From Acidaminococcaceae bacterium (GTDB lineage Bacteria; Bacillota; Negativicutes; Acidaminococcales; Acidaminococcaceae), in contig JAFQZL010000014.1 of NCBI GenBank assembly GCA_017405945.1, forward strand, positions 39,478 to 103,477: a stretch of 64,000 bases of DNA, given 5' to 3'. Of this stretch, positions 43,698 through 52,508 are shown in pieces. Below the pieces are notes generated by a model. It had not been told where the DNA came from. It was given only the letters and a program-made list of their open reading frames with translations, and did no database searches. Within the stretch, counting starts at the first letter, position 1; each line of letters opens with the position of its first letter. The translations under genes were made by a program, and so were the position numbers.

Positions 43698-43774
43698 TGG
43701 TGCGCAGAGTGGGGCTCGAACCCACGACCTCCGCCATGTCAAGACGGCACTCTAACCAGCTGAGCTATCCGCGC
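43698..43774 (-). tRNA. tRNA-Val (anticodon GAC)
   Basis: 77 nt on the minus strand with encoded CCA. Acceptor GCGCGGA/TCTGCGC, D-arm GCTC...GAGT, anticodon stem CCGTC/GGCGG with loop TTGACAT (anticodon GAC), T-arm GTGGG-TTCGAGC-CCCAC. Closely resembles E. coli tRNA-Val(GAC). It lies between a secreted orphan and the S9 terminator. Confidence 0.97.
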
Positions 43775-43808
43775 AATACTATAGTCATATTATACATCAA
43801 ACAAAAAA

Positions 43809-43834
43809 TCCCTGCAACCTTTTGATTGCAGGGA
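43809..43834 (-). terminator. Terminator of rplM-rpsI
   Basis: A 9-bp perfect stem TCCCTGCAA/TTGCAGGGA (43809-43817 with 43826-43834), followed on the minus strand by TTTTTTGTTTG. Confidence 0.92.
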
Positions 43835-43857
43835 AAGTTTTTTGCAAATCACAGCAA

Positions 43858-44250
43858 TTAACGCTTGCTGTACTGGGAAGCCTTGCGGGCTTTTTTCAGG
43901 CCGTATTTGCGACGTTCCTTTTCGCGGGGATCGCGGGTCATCAGGCCTGCTTTTTTCAGTGCCGGACGATATTCTTCATCAACCTTGCACAGAGCGCGGC
44001 TGATGCCGTGACGGATAGCACCGGCCTGGCCGGAGAAACCGCCGCCGATTACGTTAACAAGAATGTCGTATTTATCTTTGGTCTCGGTCAGTTCCAGAGG
44101 CTGGTTTACAATCAGCTTCAGGGTTTCCAGACCAAAATAATCGTTCATTTCGCGGCCGTTGATGACCACTTTGCCTTCACCCGGTACCAGGCGGACACGG
44201 GCAACGGAAGATTTGCGACGACCGGTCGCGCTGTATACTACTTCTGCCAT
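43858..44250 (-). CDS. rpsI: 30S ribosomal protein S9
   Basis: 130 residues, normal length. The start [20 protein letters not shown] and the basic C-terminus [19 protein letters not shown], whose last residues reach the P-site tRNA, identify S9. Partner of L13 in the conserved rplM-rpsI operon, 19 bp downstream of rplM. Confidence 0.98.
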   Translation of the reverse strand: MAEVVYSATGRRKSSVARVRLVPGEGKVVINGREMNDYFGLETLKLIVNQPLELTETKDKYDILVNVIGGGFSGQAGAIRHGISRALCKVDEEYRPALKKAGLMTRDPREKERRKYGLKKARKASQYSKR

Positions 44251-44269
44251 AATGTTTTCCTCCTCCTGA

Positions 44270-44707
44270 TTACCGTACGTTAATTTCTAATACTTCGGGC
44301 TGCTGAGCTGCATGGGGATGTTCCGGACCGGCGTATACATGCAGTTTCTTATAAATCTGGTCGCCCAGACGGTTTTTCGGAATCATGCCGCGCACTGCGA
44401 TTTCAACCATGCGGACCGGATTGTTGGCCAACATGTCTTTTGCCAGTACGAAACGGTCGCCACCCAGATAACCGGTATGATGGAAGTAGGTCTTCTGAGT
44501 CAGTTTTTTGCCGGTCAGCACTACTTTGTCAGCGTTTACGATGATTACATTGTCGCCGGTATCCATGTGCGGGGTAAAGGTCGGTTTGTGTTTGCCGCGC
44601 AGGACTTTGGCAACTTCCGCGGCCAGACGGCCCAGCGTTTTATCAGTGGCGTCCACCACGAACCATTTCCGTTCGATGTTGGACGGGTTTGCCATGAAAG
44701 ATTTCAT
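44270..44707 (-). CDS. rplM: 50S ribosomal protein L13
   Basis: 145 residues from ATG 44707 ([15 protein letters not shown]), nine bases after GGGAGG. Landmarks: [51 protein letters not shown] block ([14 protein letters not shown]) and [19 protein letters not shown]. First gene of rplM-rpsI, preceded by a candidate autoregulatory leader and a strong promoter. Confidence 0.98.
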   Translation of the reverse strand: MKSFMANPSNIERKWFVVDATDKTLGRLAAEVAKVLRGKHKPTFTPHMDTGDNVIIVNADKVVLTGKKLTQKTYFHHTGYLGGDRFVLAKDMLANNPVRMVEIAVRGMIPKNRLGDQIYKKLHVYAGPEHPHAAQQPEVLEINVR

Positions 44708-44835
44708 TTCAATATCCCTCCCAGGATTATTTCTTGAAGTGTTTATAAAAAATGAAAAAACGTGAATGTGATGATGAGTCATTGCATTCCCTGCATCGGG
44801 GCTAATCGAATTCAGGACGCAAAATCACGTAAATA
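44708..44835 (-). promoter_or_regulatory. Candidate L13 leader (autoregulatory mRNA structure)
   Basis: The 5' part of the transcript folds around a closing helix ACGTGA (44825-44830) with TCACGT (44759-44764), enclosing GCGTCC, a GCAGGGAATGC hairpin and a short AT-rich arm, and is followed by TTTTTCATTTTTTAT. This resembles the Firmicutes L13 leader in place and size. Whether it binds L13 or S9 is not shown here. Confidence 0.6.
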
Positions 44836-44836
44836 T

Positions 44837-44865
44837 ATTTTAATCACTTTTGATGTGTTTGTCAA
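44837..44865 (-). promoter_or_regulatory. Promoter of rplM-rpsI
   Basis: Minus-strand TTGACA (44860-44865), 17-bp spacer, TAAAAT (44837-44842), immediately after truA. Confidence 0.85.
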
Positions 44866-44891
44866 CATGATTCATGGGATTTTTATAAAAA

Positions 44892-45635
44892 TTATTCGTA
44901 CTCAACTTTTGCCAGATATAACCCCTGCGCCGGTGCCGGCGAATTCTCAAATTCGCCACGTTTTTGCGTCAGTTCTTCCGCCATCACGTTCGGCGGTTTT
45001 TTCCCCAGTCCGATCTGCACCATGGACCAAACTAAGTTGCGTACCATATGATATACGAAGCCGTTGCCCGCAATATGATAGACCAGCGTATTGTCCGCTT
45101 CCCTTTTCCAACAGGACCTGTAAATCGTTTTAACAGGGGATACCTGTGTGCTTCCGGTGCTTTGGAAACCGCTGAAGTCATGGGTGCCGATGAGCATGGC
45201 AGCCGCTTCGTTCATTTTCTCCACGTCCGGCAGTTCTTTCATCTGCCACGCATAGTTGCGCGTAAACGGATCCGGCTGTGGCGTATACCGGATGCGGTAC
45301 TCGTATTCTTTCCGGCAGGCGTCCTTACGGGCGTTAAAACCCGGCTGCGCTTCTTCGGCACGCAGCGCCCGGATATCTTCCGGCAGGATGCTGTTCAGCG
45401 CCCGCGGCAGGTTCGCTGTGGGAATCGTTCCCTCTGTGGTAAAGGAAACCACCTGGCAGCGGGCATGCACCCCCGCGTCCGTCCGGCCGCTTCCTGTAAC
45501 GGTTACGGGTTCGCCGCAAACGCGCGCCAGTTTTTCTTCCAAAATCTGTTGTACGGTTATTTCCTTCGCCTGTCGCTGGAAACCACAGTAGTTGCTTCCG
45601 TCGTAACAGACAGTGAGCTTTATCGTTCGTTTCAT
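44892..45635 (-). CDS. truA: tRNA pseudouridine(38-40) synthase TruA
   Basis: A 247-residue enzyme that converts U38-U40 in the anticodon stem of many tRNAs to pseudouridine. The catalytic Asp is in GSGRTDAGVHARCQVVSF. Other landmarks: YDGSNYCGFQRQ, FNARKDACRKEYEYRI, GTHDFSGFQSTGS and FVYHMVRNLVWSMVQIG. Placement after ecfT and before rplM matches B. subtilis gene order. Confidence 0.97.
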   Translation of the reverse strand: MKRTIKLTVCYDGSNYCGFQRQAKEITVQQILEEKLARVCGEPVTVTGSGRTDAGVHARCQVVSFTTEGTIPTANLPRALNSILPEDIRALRAEEAQPGFNARKDACRKEYEYRIRYTPQPDPFTRNYAWQMKELPDVEKMNEAAAMLIGTHDFSGFQSTGSTQVSPVKTIYRSCWKREADNTLVYHIAGNGFVYHMVRNLVWSMVQIGLGKKPPNVMAEELTQKRGEFENSPAPAQGLYLAKVEYE

Positions 45636-45722
45636 TTTATATCCTGATTATTAATAAAACTTGCCGCAAAGCAGTCTGGATACTTTCACTTTTGCAACAG
45701 CAGTCCAGAACGTTCAACGCAT

Positions 45723-46532
45723 TTAAACCAGCTTCGGCCCCCAGCGCAGAAACGCCAGCAATCCGATCATGGCAAAAGCAAACACAAAAGCCATTACGTC
45801 ACCGGAACGGTAAGCCAGCTGATGCATCCGCGTCCGTCCTTCCCCGCCACGGTAGCAGCGTGCTTCCATGGCAACGGCCAGGTCATCCGCCCGGCGGAAA
45901 GCACTGATGAACAGCGGCACTAAGATCGGCAGCATATTTTTAGCCCGGACCAGCAGGTTGCCTCCGGAAAAATCCGCGCCCCGCGCCGTCTGCGCCTTGA
46001 TGATGCGGTCCGTTTCTTCCATCAAAGTAGGTATGAAACGCAGCGCGATGGTCATCATCATGGCCAGCTCGTGAGCTGGCACGCCGATAATGCGGAACGG
46101 ACGCAACAGTGCTTCGATGCCATCCGTCAGCACAATGGGCGAGGTGGTAAATGTCAAGATAGAAGAAATCATCAGCAGAAGAATCAGGCGCATGGCCATC
46201 TGCACACCCAGCTGCAGCCCTTCTTCCGTCACTTTAATAAACTTCCACTGATATAGTACGTGCTCACCCTGACCCATAACTGCATGCAGCACCAGTGTCA
46301 GCACGATGATAAACAGCAGCGGTTTTACGGATTTCAGCACCAGCATGAAAGGCAGACCTGAAAGCAGAATGATGAACAGCACCATGGCGCAGAGCACAGC
46401 GTAACCGATAGCCGCGTTAGCCAGAAACACAGCCACGATCAGGAGCAGCGTTGAGAGAATTTTAGTCCGGGGGTCAAGGCGGTGAATAAAGCTATTGCCC
46501 GGGTAATATTGGCCCAGCGTTATATCCAGCAT
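45723..46532 (-). CDS. ecfT: Energy-coupling factor transporter transmembrane protein EcfT
   Basis: 269 residues with about five TM helices. It is the scaffold that couples the ATPases to vitamin-binding S proteins. The conserved first-helix region reads DPRTKILSTLLLIVAVF. The coupling-helix motif appears as AQTARGADFSGG, and a second basic motif as ARCYRGGEGRTRMH. Directly abuts ecfA2. No S component is in the window, so this is a group II module shared by several unlinked S proteins. Confidence 0.94.
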   Translation of the reverse strand: MLDITLGQYYPGNSFIHRLDPRTKILSTLLLIVAVFLANAAIGYAVLCAMVLFIILLSGLPFMLVLKSVKPLLFIIVLTLVLHAVMGQGEHVLYQWKFIKVTEEGLQLGVQMAMRLILLLMISSILTFTTSPIVLTDGIEALLRPFRIIGVPAHELAMMMTIALRFIPTLMEETDRIIKAQTARGADFSGGNLLVRAKNMLPILVPLFISAFRRADDLAVAMEARCYRGGEGRTRMHQLAYRSGDVMAFVFAFAMIGLLAFLRWGPKLV

Positions 46533-47390
46533 CTATTTCAGCCCCTTCCTGCGTTTCACTTCCGCCAGCAGCAGTTTCGCGTCGGTGATCTCATTCGGCA
46601 GGCGAAGGCCTTTGGCCCGCAGCGCGTCTGCCAGCTTATAGACTTCGGGTACGTCCATCCCGACCTCCAGTAACCGGTTCTTTTCTTTCAGGAAGATTTC
46701 TCCCGGTCTGCCATCAAGGATAATCTGTCCCTTATTGATCACCAGCATCCGTTTGGCATATTTCGCCGCGTCTTCCATGCTGTGGGTCACCATGATGATA
46801 GCGATGCCCCGTTTTTTGTACAGTGCCATGATTTCCGCAAAAACCGCCCTGCGGGAACCCGGATCCAGTCCGGCCGAGGGTTCGTCCAGAATCAGGTAGT
46901 CCGGATTCATCGCCACTACCCCCGCAATGGCAACTCGCCGCATCTGTCCGCCGGACAGGGAAAAGGGCGAGCGTTGGGCATAGGTTTCAAAATCCAGGCC
47001 GACAAACTTCATGGCTTCTTTGACACGGGCATCTGTTTCGTCGCTGCCAAGTCCCAGGTTCCGGGGTCCAAACGCAACGTCTTCGTACACAGTTTCCGCA
47101 AACAGCTGATGCTCCGGATATTGGAACACCATGCCGATACGACCCCGTGCCTGTTTTGCTTCCTGCGTTTTGCCGGACAGGTCAGTACCGTCCAGCGAGG
47201 CCTTCCCCTTTGAAGGGTGCAGCAGGCCGTTCAAATTTTGTACCAATGTGGATTTGCCGCTTCCGGTGTGCCCGATGACGGCTACAAATTCACCTTTTTT
47301 TATTTCCAGGGAAACGTCCTTCAGCGCTTCCTTTTCATAAGGCGTCCCCGGCATATATACATAAGAAACATGTTCCAGTTTAATTGACAC
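46533..47390 (-). CDS. ecfA2: ECF transporter ATP-binding protein EcfA2
   Basis: A 285-residue ABC ATPase. Walker A GHTGSGKSTLVQNLN, Q-loop GMVFQYPEHQLFAETVYED (typical of EcfA), signature SGGQMRRVAIAGVVAM, Walker B YLILDEPSAGLDPGSR and MVTHSMEDAAKYA. The C-terminal extension (about 235-285) matches the EcfA2 type. Adjacent to ecfT and 106 bp after ecfA1. Confidence 0.95.
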   Translation of the reverse strand: MSIKLEHVSYVYMPGTPYEKEALKDVSLEIKKGEFVAVIGHTGSGKSTLVQNLNGLLHPSKGKASLDGTDLSGKTQEAKQARGRIGMVFQYPEHQLFAETVYEDVAFGPRNLGLGSDETDARVKEAMKFVGLDFETYAQRSPFSLSGGQMRRVAIAGVVAMNPDYLILDEPSAGLDPGSRRAVFAEIMALYKKRGIAIIMVTHSMEDAAKYAKRMLVINKGQIILDGRPGEIFLKEKNRLLEVGMDVPEVYKLADALRAKGLRLPNEITDAKLLLAEVKRRKGLK

Positions 47391-47496
47391 GATAATCGTT
47401 CCTTACCTGCTTACCTAATATATATTTACAACCAACATCAGCCGCTTGCCTTCATTAATATTACCGCTGTTTCAATAACGTGGAAAACGCAGCCTG

Positions 47497-48327
47497 TCAC
47501 GCAAGGGCCGCTGCCAGCTCTTCGTTGGTAATGATACCGGGGGGAAGTTTCGCGCCGCTTTTACGAAGTTCAAAAGCAAATTTTGCGGAAAGGGGAGCTT
47601 CCAATCCCAGCTTTTCCAATTCGTCCACCCGGGAGAACACTTCCTTCGGAGTTCCCTGGAATTCAATCTTTCCTTTACTCATCACGATGACACGGTCTGC
47701 CAGCAAGGCCTCTGTCATAAAATGCGTAATATAAACTACAGTGATATGCTGTTCCCTGTTCAGTTTATGCATCGTGTCAAGAATTTCTTTCCGGCCTTTC
47801 GGGTCAAGCATAGCCGTGGGTTCGTCCAGAACGATGCAGTTAGAGCCCAGCGCCAGCGTTCCTGCGATGGCTACCCGCTGCTTCTGCCCGCCCGATAAAA
47901 GGTGCGGGGCATGTTCACGGTAGTCCAGCATATCCACCGCCTGCAAGGCGTCTTCCACTCTTTTCCGCAGTTCCTCCGTGGGCACGCCGATATTTTCCGG
48001 TCCGAACGCCACATCTTCTTCCACTATGGCCGCCACAATCTGGTTGTCCGGATTCTGGAACACCATGCCTGTGTCCTGACGGATCCGCCACAAATTGTTT
48101 TCGTCCAGCGTATCCAATCCATGGACTTTTACGCTGCCCTCCGTAGGCAGAAGCAGTGCGTTGAAATGACGGGCCAGCGTGCTTTTCCCGCTTCCGTTGG
48201 CGCCAATCACCGCCACGAATTCACCGGGCATGATCTGTAAATCAATCCCGTCCAGCGCCGTGACCTGATTGTTATCGGCATCTATATAAATATGTTTAAG
48301 TCCCTGGGTTTCAATTACCGGCTCCAT
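47497..48327 (-). CDS. ecfA1: ECF transporter ATP-binding protein EcfA1
   Basis: A 276-residue ABC ATPase from ATG 48327 (MEPVIETQGLKHIYI) after GGGGGG. Walker A GANGSGKSTLARHFN, Q-loop GMVFQNPDNQIVAAIVEEDVAFGPENIG, signature LLSGGQKQRVAIAGTLAL, Walker B CIVLDEPTAMLDPKGR and YITHFMTEALLADR. First gene of the ecfA1-ecfA2-ecfT-truA run, with its own consensus promoter because a terminator separates it from rplQ. Confidence 0.95.
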   Translation of the reverse strand: MEPVIETQGLKHIYIDADNNQVTALDGIDLQIMPGEFVAVIGANGSGKSTLARHFNALLLPTEGSVKVHGLDTLDENNLWRIRQDTGMVFQNPDNQIVAAIVEEDVAFGPENIGVPTEELRKRVEDALQAVDMLDYREHAPHLLSGGQKQRVAIAGTLALGSNCIVLDEPTAMLDPKGRKEILDTMHKLNREQHITVVYITHFMTEALLADRVIVMSKGKIEFQGTPKEVFSRVDELEKLGLEAPLSAKFAFELRKSGAKLPPGIITNEELAAALA

Positions 48328-48409
48328 AGTTCCCCCCGAAGGTTTCATAGCATTAACTTGTATTTCATCGAACTTAATTGCAAAACCGTAATACAAAACA
48401 AGCATTTAT

Positions 48410-48438
48410 ATTATAACTTCACTGTTTGCAATCGTCAA
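48410..48438 (-). promoter_or_regulatory. Promoter of the ecf operon
   Basis: Minus-strand TTGACG (48433-48438), 17-bp spacer, perfect TATAAT (48410-48415). The predicted start is about 75 nt before the ecfA1 ATG. Confidence 0.82.
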
Positions 48439-48592
48439 CCACATTTACCAAAAGAGTTAACAAATTATCTTTACTTGAAAAGAAAAAGATTTGAGCAAAA
48501 CATAGAGAAAAACTATATTATTCCAAAATACGCAAAGGCAAGAAGAATCACTGTAGCGCTTCTTTTGAATTAATATATTGTTACAAAAAATA
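48439..48592. other. AT-rich spacer between rplQ terminator and ecf promoter
   Basis: Non-coding and AT-rich. Its only notable content is the 15-bp sequence at 48550-48564 that is repeated exactly at 4825-4839. Confidence 0.5.
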
Positions 48593-48626
48593 AAAACTGC
48601 TTACCTTATTTCAGATAAGCAGTTTT
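48593..48626 (-). terminator. Terminator of the ribosomal protein alpha operon
   Basis: An 11-bp perfect stem AAAACTGCTTA/TAAGCAGTTTT (48593-48603 with 48616-48626), 12-nt loop, followed on the minus strand by TATTTTTTG. It ends the long S10-spc-alpha transcript after rplQ. Confidence 0.92.
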
Positions 48627-48650
48627 CTATTGAATTATCTCTTCCGAATC

Positions 48651-48989
48651 TTACAGAAGTTCAATAATCGCCATTTCGGCTGCGTCGCCGCGACGAGGAC
48701 CAACCCGGTAAATACGGGTGAAGCCGCCCTGTCTTTCCTTGTATTTCGGAGCCAGTTCGTCAAACAGCTTTCTGGTAGCAGTTTCATCTACCAAAGTGGC
48801 CAGCACCTGACGGCGTGCATGTAAGTCACCAACTTTAGCCAGGGTAATCAGCTTTGCCACATTCTTGCTGGTCTCTTTTGCTTTTGTGATGGTGGTCTCA
48901 ATTCTGCCATTCATTATTAAGGCGCTGGACAGACTGCGGAACAGAGCTTTACGGTTACCGGACGCGCGGTTTAATTTTCTGTATGCCAT
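48651..48989 (-). CDS. rplQ: 50S ribosomal protein L17
   Basis: 112 residues, the short bacterial form. [25 protein letters not shown] and [24 protein letters not shown] are characteristic. Last gene of the alpha operon, 15 bp after rpoA and just before the terminator. Confidence 0.98.
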   Translation of the reverse strand: MAYRKLNRASGNRKALFRSLSSALIMNGRIETTITKAKETSKNVAKLITLAKVGDLHARRQVLATLVDETATRKLFDELAPKYKERQGGFTRIYRVGPRRGDAAEMAIIELL

Positions 48990-49004
48990 TTTCCGTCCCC
49001 CTTA

Positions 49005-49991
49005 TTATTCTTGATCGTCCTTACGCAAGGACAGTTGTAAATCAACTAACTTTTTAATAATTTCCTCTAAAGACTTGGTGCCCAGATTACGGACCTTCTT
49101 CAAATCGTCTTCCGATTTGTTGATCAGGTCACCCACCGTATTGATGCCGGCACGGCGCAGACAGTTGTTGCTGCGGACAGACAAATCCATTTCTTCAATC
49201 GACATGGACAGTTTCGGATCCGGTTGTGCAACTTCTGTTTCATTGGCCACCGGTTCTGCCACGGGACTGGATTTTTGTTCAACAACAGTGCCATTTTGGA
49301 AGAGATTCAGATAGTCAATCAAAATCCCTGATGCACGGCTGATGGCATCTTCAGGATTAATGCTGCCATCGGTCCATACTTCCAAAGTCAGTTTGTCATA
49401 ATCAGTCACGTTGCCTACACGGGTATCGGTCACGCCGAATTTAACGCGGGTAATCGGGGAATAGATGCTGTCAACGGGAATCCAGCCGATTCCCATATCA
49501 TCCCTCTTATTTTTGTCGCCAGGAACATAGCCTCTGCCAAAATCAACATAGATATCAATTTTCAGGCTGGCATCTTTATCCAGTGTCGCAATATGCAATT
49601 CGGGATTCAGGATTTCAACATCGCTGTCGGGTTCAATATCTGCAGCCGTAATTTCCTGTTCGCCTGCCACATCTATGTGCAGAACTTTCATCTCATTCTC
49701 CGGGGAATGCAACTTCATGCACAGCCCTTTAATGTTCAGGATGATGTCTGCCACATCCTCCCGGATACCGGGAATGGTTGTAAACTCGTGCAGAACCTTG
49801 GTCCCCTCACCATATTCGATCATAACGCCGATTACTGCCGCCCCCTTCAGGGAAGACAACAGAACCCGGCGCAAGCTGTTCCCTAACGTAATGCCGTAGC
49901 CACGTTCCAAAGGCTCCCAAACAAACTTGCCGTAGCGTCTGTCCTCAGAAACCTCAGATGTAACCAATTTCGGGTCAATAATATCAATCAT
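49005..49991 (-). CDS. rpoA: RNA polymerase subunit alpha
   Basis: 328 residues from ATG 49991, eight bases after AAGGAGG. N-terminal dimerisation domain begins RRYGKFVWEPLERGYGITLGNSLRRVLLSSLKGAAV; after a linker (about 235-255) the C-terminal domain SIEEMDLSVRSNNCLRRAGINTVGDLINKSEDDLKKVRNLG contacts UP elements and activators. Normal length and order (rpsD-rpoA-rplQ). Confidence 0.98.
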   Translation of the reverse strand: MIDIIDPKLVTSEVSEDRRYGKFVWEPLERGYGITLGNSLRRVLLSSLKGAAVIGVMIEYGEGTKVLHEFTTIPGIREDVADIILNIKGLCMKLHSPENEMKVLHIDVAGEQEITAADIEPDSDVEILNPELHIATLDKDASLKIDIYVDFGRGYVPGDKNKRDDMGIGWIPVDSIYSPITRVKFGVTDTRVGNVTDYDKLTLEVWTDGSINPEDAISRASGILIDYLNLFQNGTVVEQKSSPVAEPVANETEVAQPDPKLSMSIEEMDLSVRSNNCLRRAGINTVGDLINKSEDDLKKVRNLGTKSLEEIIKKLVDLQLSLRKDDQE

Positions 49992-50060
49992 GCGGAAAGC
50001 CTCCTTCTCTCGCGTATTACCACAATACGCCAACTGGTTGGTGGCAAAAGATGCTCATCA

Positions 50061-50654
50061 TTACTTGGAGTACAGTTCGACGATGGACTGTTCCACTACC
50101 GGAACATCAATTTCCTCACGAGTCGGGAAACGGTCAACTTTTGCGCATAATGCTTCAGCATTCACAACAAGCCAGGCCGGAGCGGTAACAGCAGCCAGCT
50201 TTTCGTTCATGCCTTTAAAATAAGCCTTGCTGCGGCTGTTCTCGATTACAGAGATTTCATTGCCCGCTTTGACCAGCGCAGAAGGAATATCAACCCGTTT
50301 GCCGTTTACGGCAATATGGCCGTGGGTAACAAGCTGACGGGCCTGACGGCGGGTTGTTGCCAGTCCCATACGGTATACTACGTTGTCCAGCCTTCTCTCC
50401 AGCAGTAACAACAGGTTTTCACCAGTGATGCCGGGCATTTTTTTCGCTTTTTCGTAGTACAGGCGGAACTGCTTTTCCAGTACGCCGTAAATGAATTTAG
50501 CTTTCTGTTTTTCTTTTAACTGGGCGCCATATTCGCTAACTTTCCGGTTCGCATGATGGGGCTGACGGAAAGAACTCTTGGCCAGGCCGACAACAGCGGG
50601 TTCCAGACCCAGCGAACGGCAGCGTTTCAGAGCAGGTACTCTATCAATTGCCAT
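50061..50654 (-). CDS. rpsD: 30S ribosomal protein S4, zinc-free form
   Basis: 197 residues. Primary 16S rRNA binder. The S4 RNA-binding core is seen as [43 protein letters not shown]. The N-terminus ([22 protein letters not shown]) holds only one of the four cysteines of the zinc-binding form and lacks the usual ARYTGP start, so this is a Cys-minus variant. Between rpsK and rpoA, as usual. Confidence 0.96.
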   Translation of the reverse strand: MAIDRVPALKRCRSLGLEPAVVGLAKSSFRQPHHANRKVSEYGAQLKEKQKAKFIYGVLEKQFRLYYEKAKKMPGITGENLLLLLERRLDNVVYRMGLATTRRQARQLVTHGHIAVNGKRVDIPSALVKAGNEISVIENSRSKAYFKGMNEKLAAVTAPAWLVVNAEALCAKVDRFPTREEIDVPVVEQSIVELYSK

Positions 50655-50673
50655 CTGTGTTTTACACCTCCTG

Positions 50674-51066
50674 TTATACTCTGCGACGTTTCGGCGGGCG
50701 GCAGCCGTTATGCGGAATCGGAGTTACGTCTTTAATGGAGTTAACTTCGAGACCGGTAGCCTGTAAAGCGCGGATTGCAGCTTCACGGCCGGCGCCGGGG
50801 CCTTTAACATATACTTCAACGGTTTTCATGCCATGTTCCATTGCGGCTTTGGTAGCTGTTTCGGCTGCCATCTGTGCTGCAAAGGGCGTGCTCTTGCGAC
50901 TGCCGCGGAAACCCATTTCGCCGGCAGAAGCCCAGCTGATTACGTTGCCGTTCAGATCAGTAATCGTAACCAGCGTGTTGTTAAAAGTGGATTTAATATG
51001 CGCAGCGCCGGCAACGACGTTTTTGCTTACTTTCTTTTTGTTGCGAACTACTTTTTTTCCTGCCAC
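50674..51066 (-). CDS. rpsK: 30S ribosomal protein S11
   Basis: 130 residues. [46 protein letters not shown] is the S11 core, and the C-terminal [18 protein letters not shown] is diagnostic. Forms part of the 30S platform. Lies 19 bp before rpsD and 24 bp after rpsM. Confidence 0.98.
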   Translation of the reverse strand: MAGKKVVRNKKKVSKNVVAGAAHIKSTFNNTLVTITDLNGNVISWASAGEMGFRGSRKSTPFAAQMAAETATKAAMEHGMKTVEVYVKGPGAGREAAIRALQATGLEVNSIKDVTPIPHNGCRPPKRRRV

Positions 51067-51090
51067 TTCTTTTTTACCCTCCTCTACTGA

Positions 51091-51453
51091 TTACTTTTTA
51101 CCCTGACCCTTTTTGGGACCCTTGCGGGTACGGGCGTTGTTTTTGGTGTTCTGGCCGCGTACGGGCAAACCAGCGCGATGCCTTCTGCCACGGTAGCTGC
51201 CAATTTCTACCAGACGTTTGATGTTGAGGGATTCCTCACGACGGAGGTCGCCTTCCACCTTGTAATCTCTGTCCACGACTTCACGAATTTTAGCAACTTC
51301 GCTTTCGGTCAGGTCGCGGACACGGGTATCGGGGTTGATACCGGTCTTTGCCAGGATCTCACGGGATAAGGTAAGACCGACACCGAAAATATAGGGCAAT
51401 GCGTATTCTACACGCTTATCATTCGGTAAATCGACACCAGCAATACGTGCCAT
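51091..51453 (-). CDS. rpsM: 30S ribosomal protein S13
   Basis: 120 residues. Begins [24 protein letters not shown]; the helix-two-turn-helix block follows, and [28 protein letters not shown] ends the protein. Contacts P-site tRNA and L5 in the intersubunit bridge. Confidence 0.98.
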   Translation of the reverse strand: MARIAGVDLPNDKRVEYALPYIFGVGLTLSREILAKTGINPDTRVRDLTESEVAKIREVVDRDYKVEGDLRREESLNIKRLVEIGSYRGRRHRAGLPVRGQNTKNNARTRKGPKKGQGKK

Positions 51454-51470
51454 TCAAGTGTACCTCCTTC

Positions 51471-51584
51471 TTAACCTTGTCTTTGTTTATGTTTCGGATT
51501 TTCGCAAATAACCATAACGCGGCCTTTGCGTTTGATAATTTTGCATTTTTCACAAATACGTTTTACAGACGGTCTGACTTTCAT
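51471..51584 (-). CDS. rpmJ: 50S ribosomal protein L36
   Basis: A 37-residue protein in its standard place between infA and rpsM. It begins [17 protein letters not shown] and ends [11 protein letters not shown]. The CxxC...C...H zinc ligands are intact, so this is the C+ form. GGAGG precedes the ATG. Confidence 0.97.
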   Translation of the reverse strand: MKVRPSVKRICEKCKIIKRKGRVMVICENPKHKQRQG

Positions 51585-51612
51585 TTTTTACCTCCTCAGT
51601 GTCTGTGCCGGT

Positions 51613-51831
51613 TTATTTATACCGGTAGGTAATTCTTCCACGGTTCAAATCATAAGGTGTCAGTTCCACTGTCACTCTGTCGCCGGGTAAAATCTTGATG
51701 AAGTTCATACGGATCTTGCCCGAAATATGCGCCAGTATCTCATGATTGTTCTGTAATTTCACCTTGAACATAGCGTTGGGAAGCGATTCCAAAATCGTGC
51801 CTTCCACTTCGATTACATCCTGCTTTGACAC
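51613..51831 (-). CDS. infA: Translation initiation factor IF-1
   Basis: 72 residues, the usual length. OB-fold protein that blocks the ribosomal A site during initiation: [53 protein letters not shown] and GRITYRYK. It follows adk by only 6 bp; the methionine aminopeptidase gene that often lies between them is absent. Confidence 0.98.
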   Translation of the reverse strand: MSKQDVIEVEGTILESLPNAMFKVKLQNNHEILAHISGKIRMNFIKILPGDRVTVELTPYDLNRGRITYRYK

Positions 51832-51837
51832 AGATCC

Positions 51838-52494
51838 TTACCTCCCTGCCCGCTTTTCAAGGCTTGCCTTTACATCGGCATAAACTTTGTCGATAGCCTG
51901 CGTTCCGTCAATTTCCAGATAAACGCCCTGCTTCTTATAGTATTCAATCAGGGGTTCTGTCTGGGAATGATATGCCTTCAGGCGGTTTTTAACAGTCTCT
52001 TCTTTATCATCATCACGCTGATAAAGGCTGCCGCTGCATTTATCGCAGACACCATCCACTTTCGTGGGATTGAAGGAAACATGGTAGGTTGCGCCGCAGG
52101 CCTTGCAGATGCGCCGCCCCGTTACACGGGCTACCAGTTCGCCATCCGGTACGACAATATTTACTACGCCGGTCAGTTTGATACCCAGATCGTTCAGGAT
52201 ACCATCCAGTGCAACAGCCTGTTCTTCCGTACGGGGAAACCCGTCTAAAATGAAACCTTTTGCACATTCCGGTTTAGACAAACCTTCCCGTACAATTCCG
52301 ATTGTTACAACGTCCGGTACCAGTCCGCCGGCATCCATATATCTTTTTGCTTCTTTGCCCAGTTCCGTTCCCTGTTTGACAGCAGCCCGGAACATATCCC
52401 CGGTGGAGATATGGGGAATTTTATACGATTCGACAAGCTTTTCAGCCTGAGTACCTTTTCCGGCACCAGGAGGTCCCATTAAAAGAATATACAT
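51838..52494 (-). CDS. adk: Adenylate kinase
   Basis: A 218-residue long-form enzyme (ATP + AMP to 2 ADP). P-loop [17 protein letters not shown]-site GDMFRAAV and [14 protein letters not shown]. The lid carries a four-cysteine zinc site (CKACGATYH and CDKCSGSL), common in Gram-positive lineages. Between secY and infA. Confidence 0.98.
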   Translation of the reverse strand: MYILLMGPPGAGKGTQAEKLVESYKIPHISTGDMFRAAVKQGTELGKEAKRYMDAGGLVPDVVTIGIVREGLSKPECAKGFILDGFPRTEEQAVALDGILNDLGIKLTGVVNIVVPDGELVARVTGRRICKACGATYHVSFNPTKVDGVCDKCSGSLYQRDDDKEETVKNRLKAYHSQTEPLIEYYKKQGVYLEIDGTQAIDKVYADVKASLEKRAGR

Positions 52495-52508
52495 CTGTTT
52501 ATCCTCCT

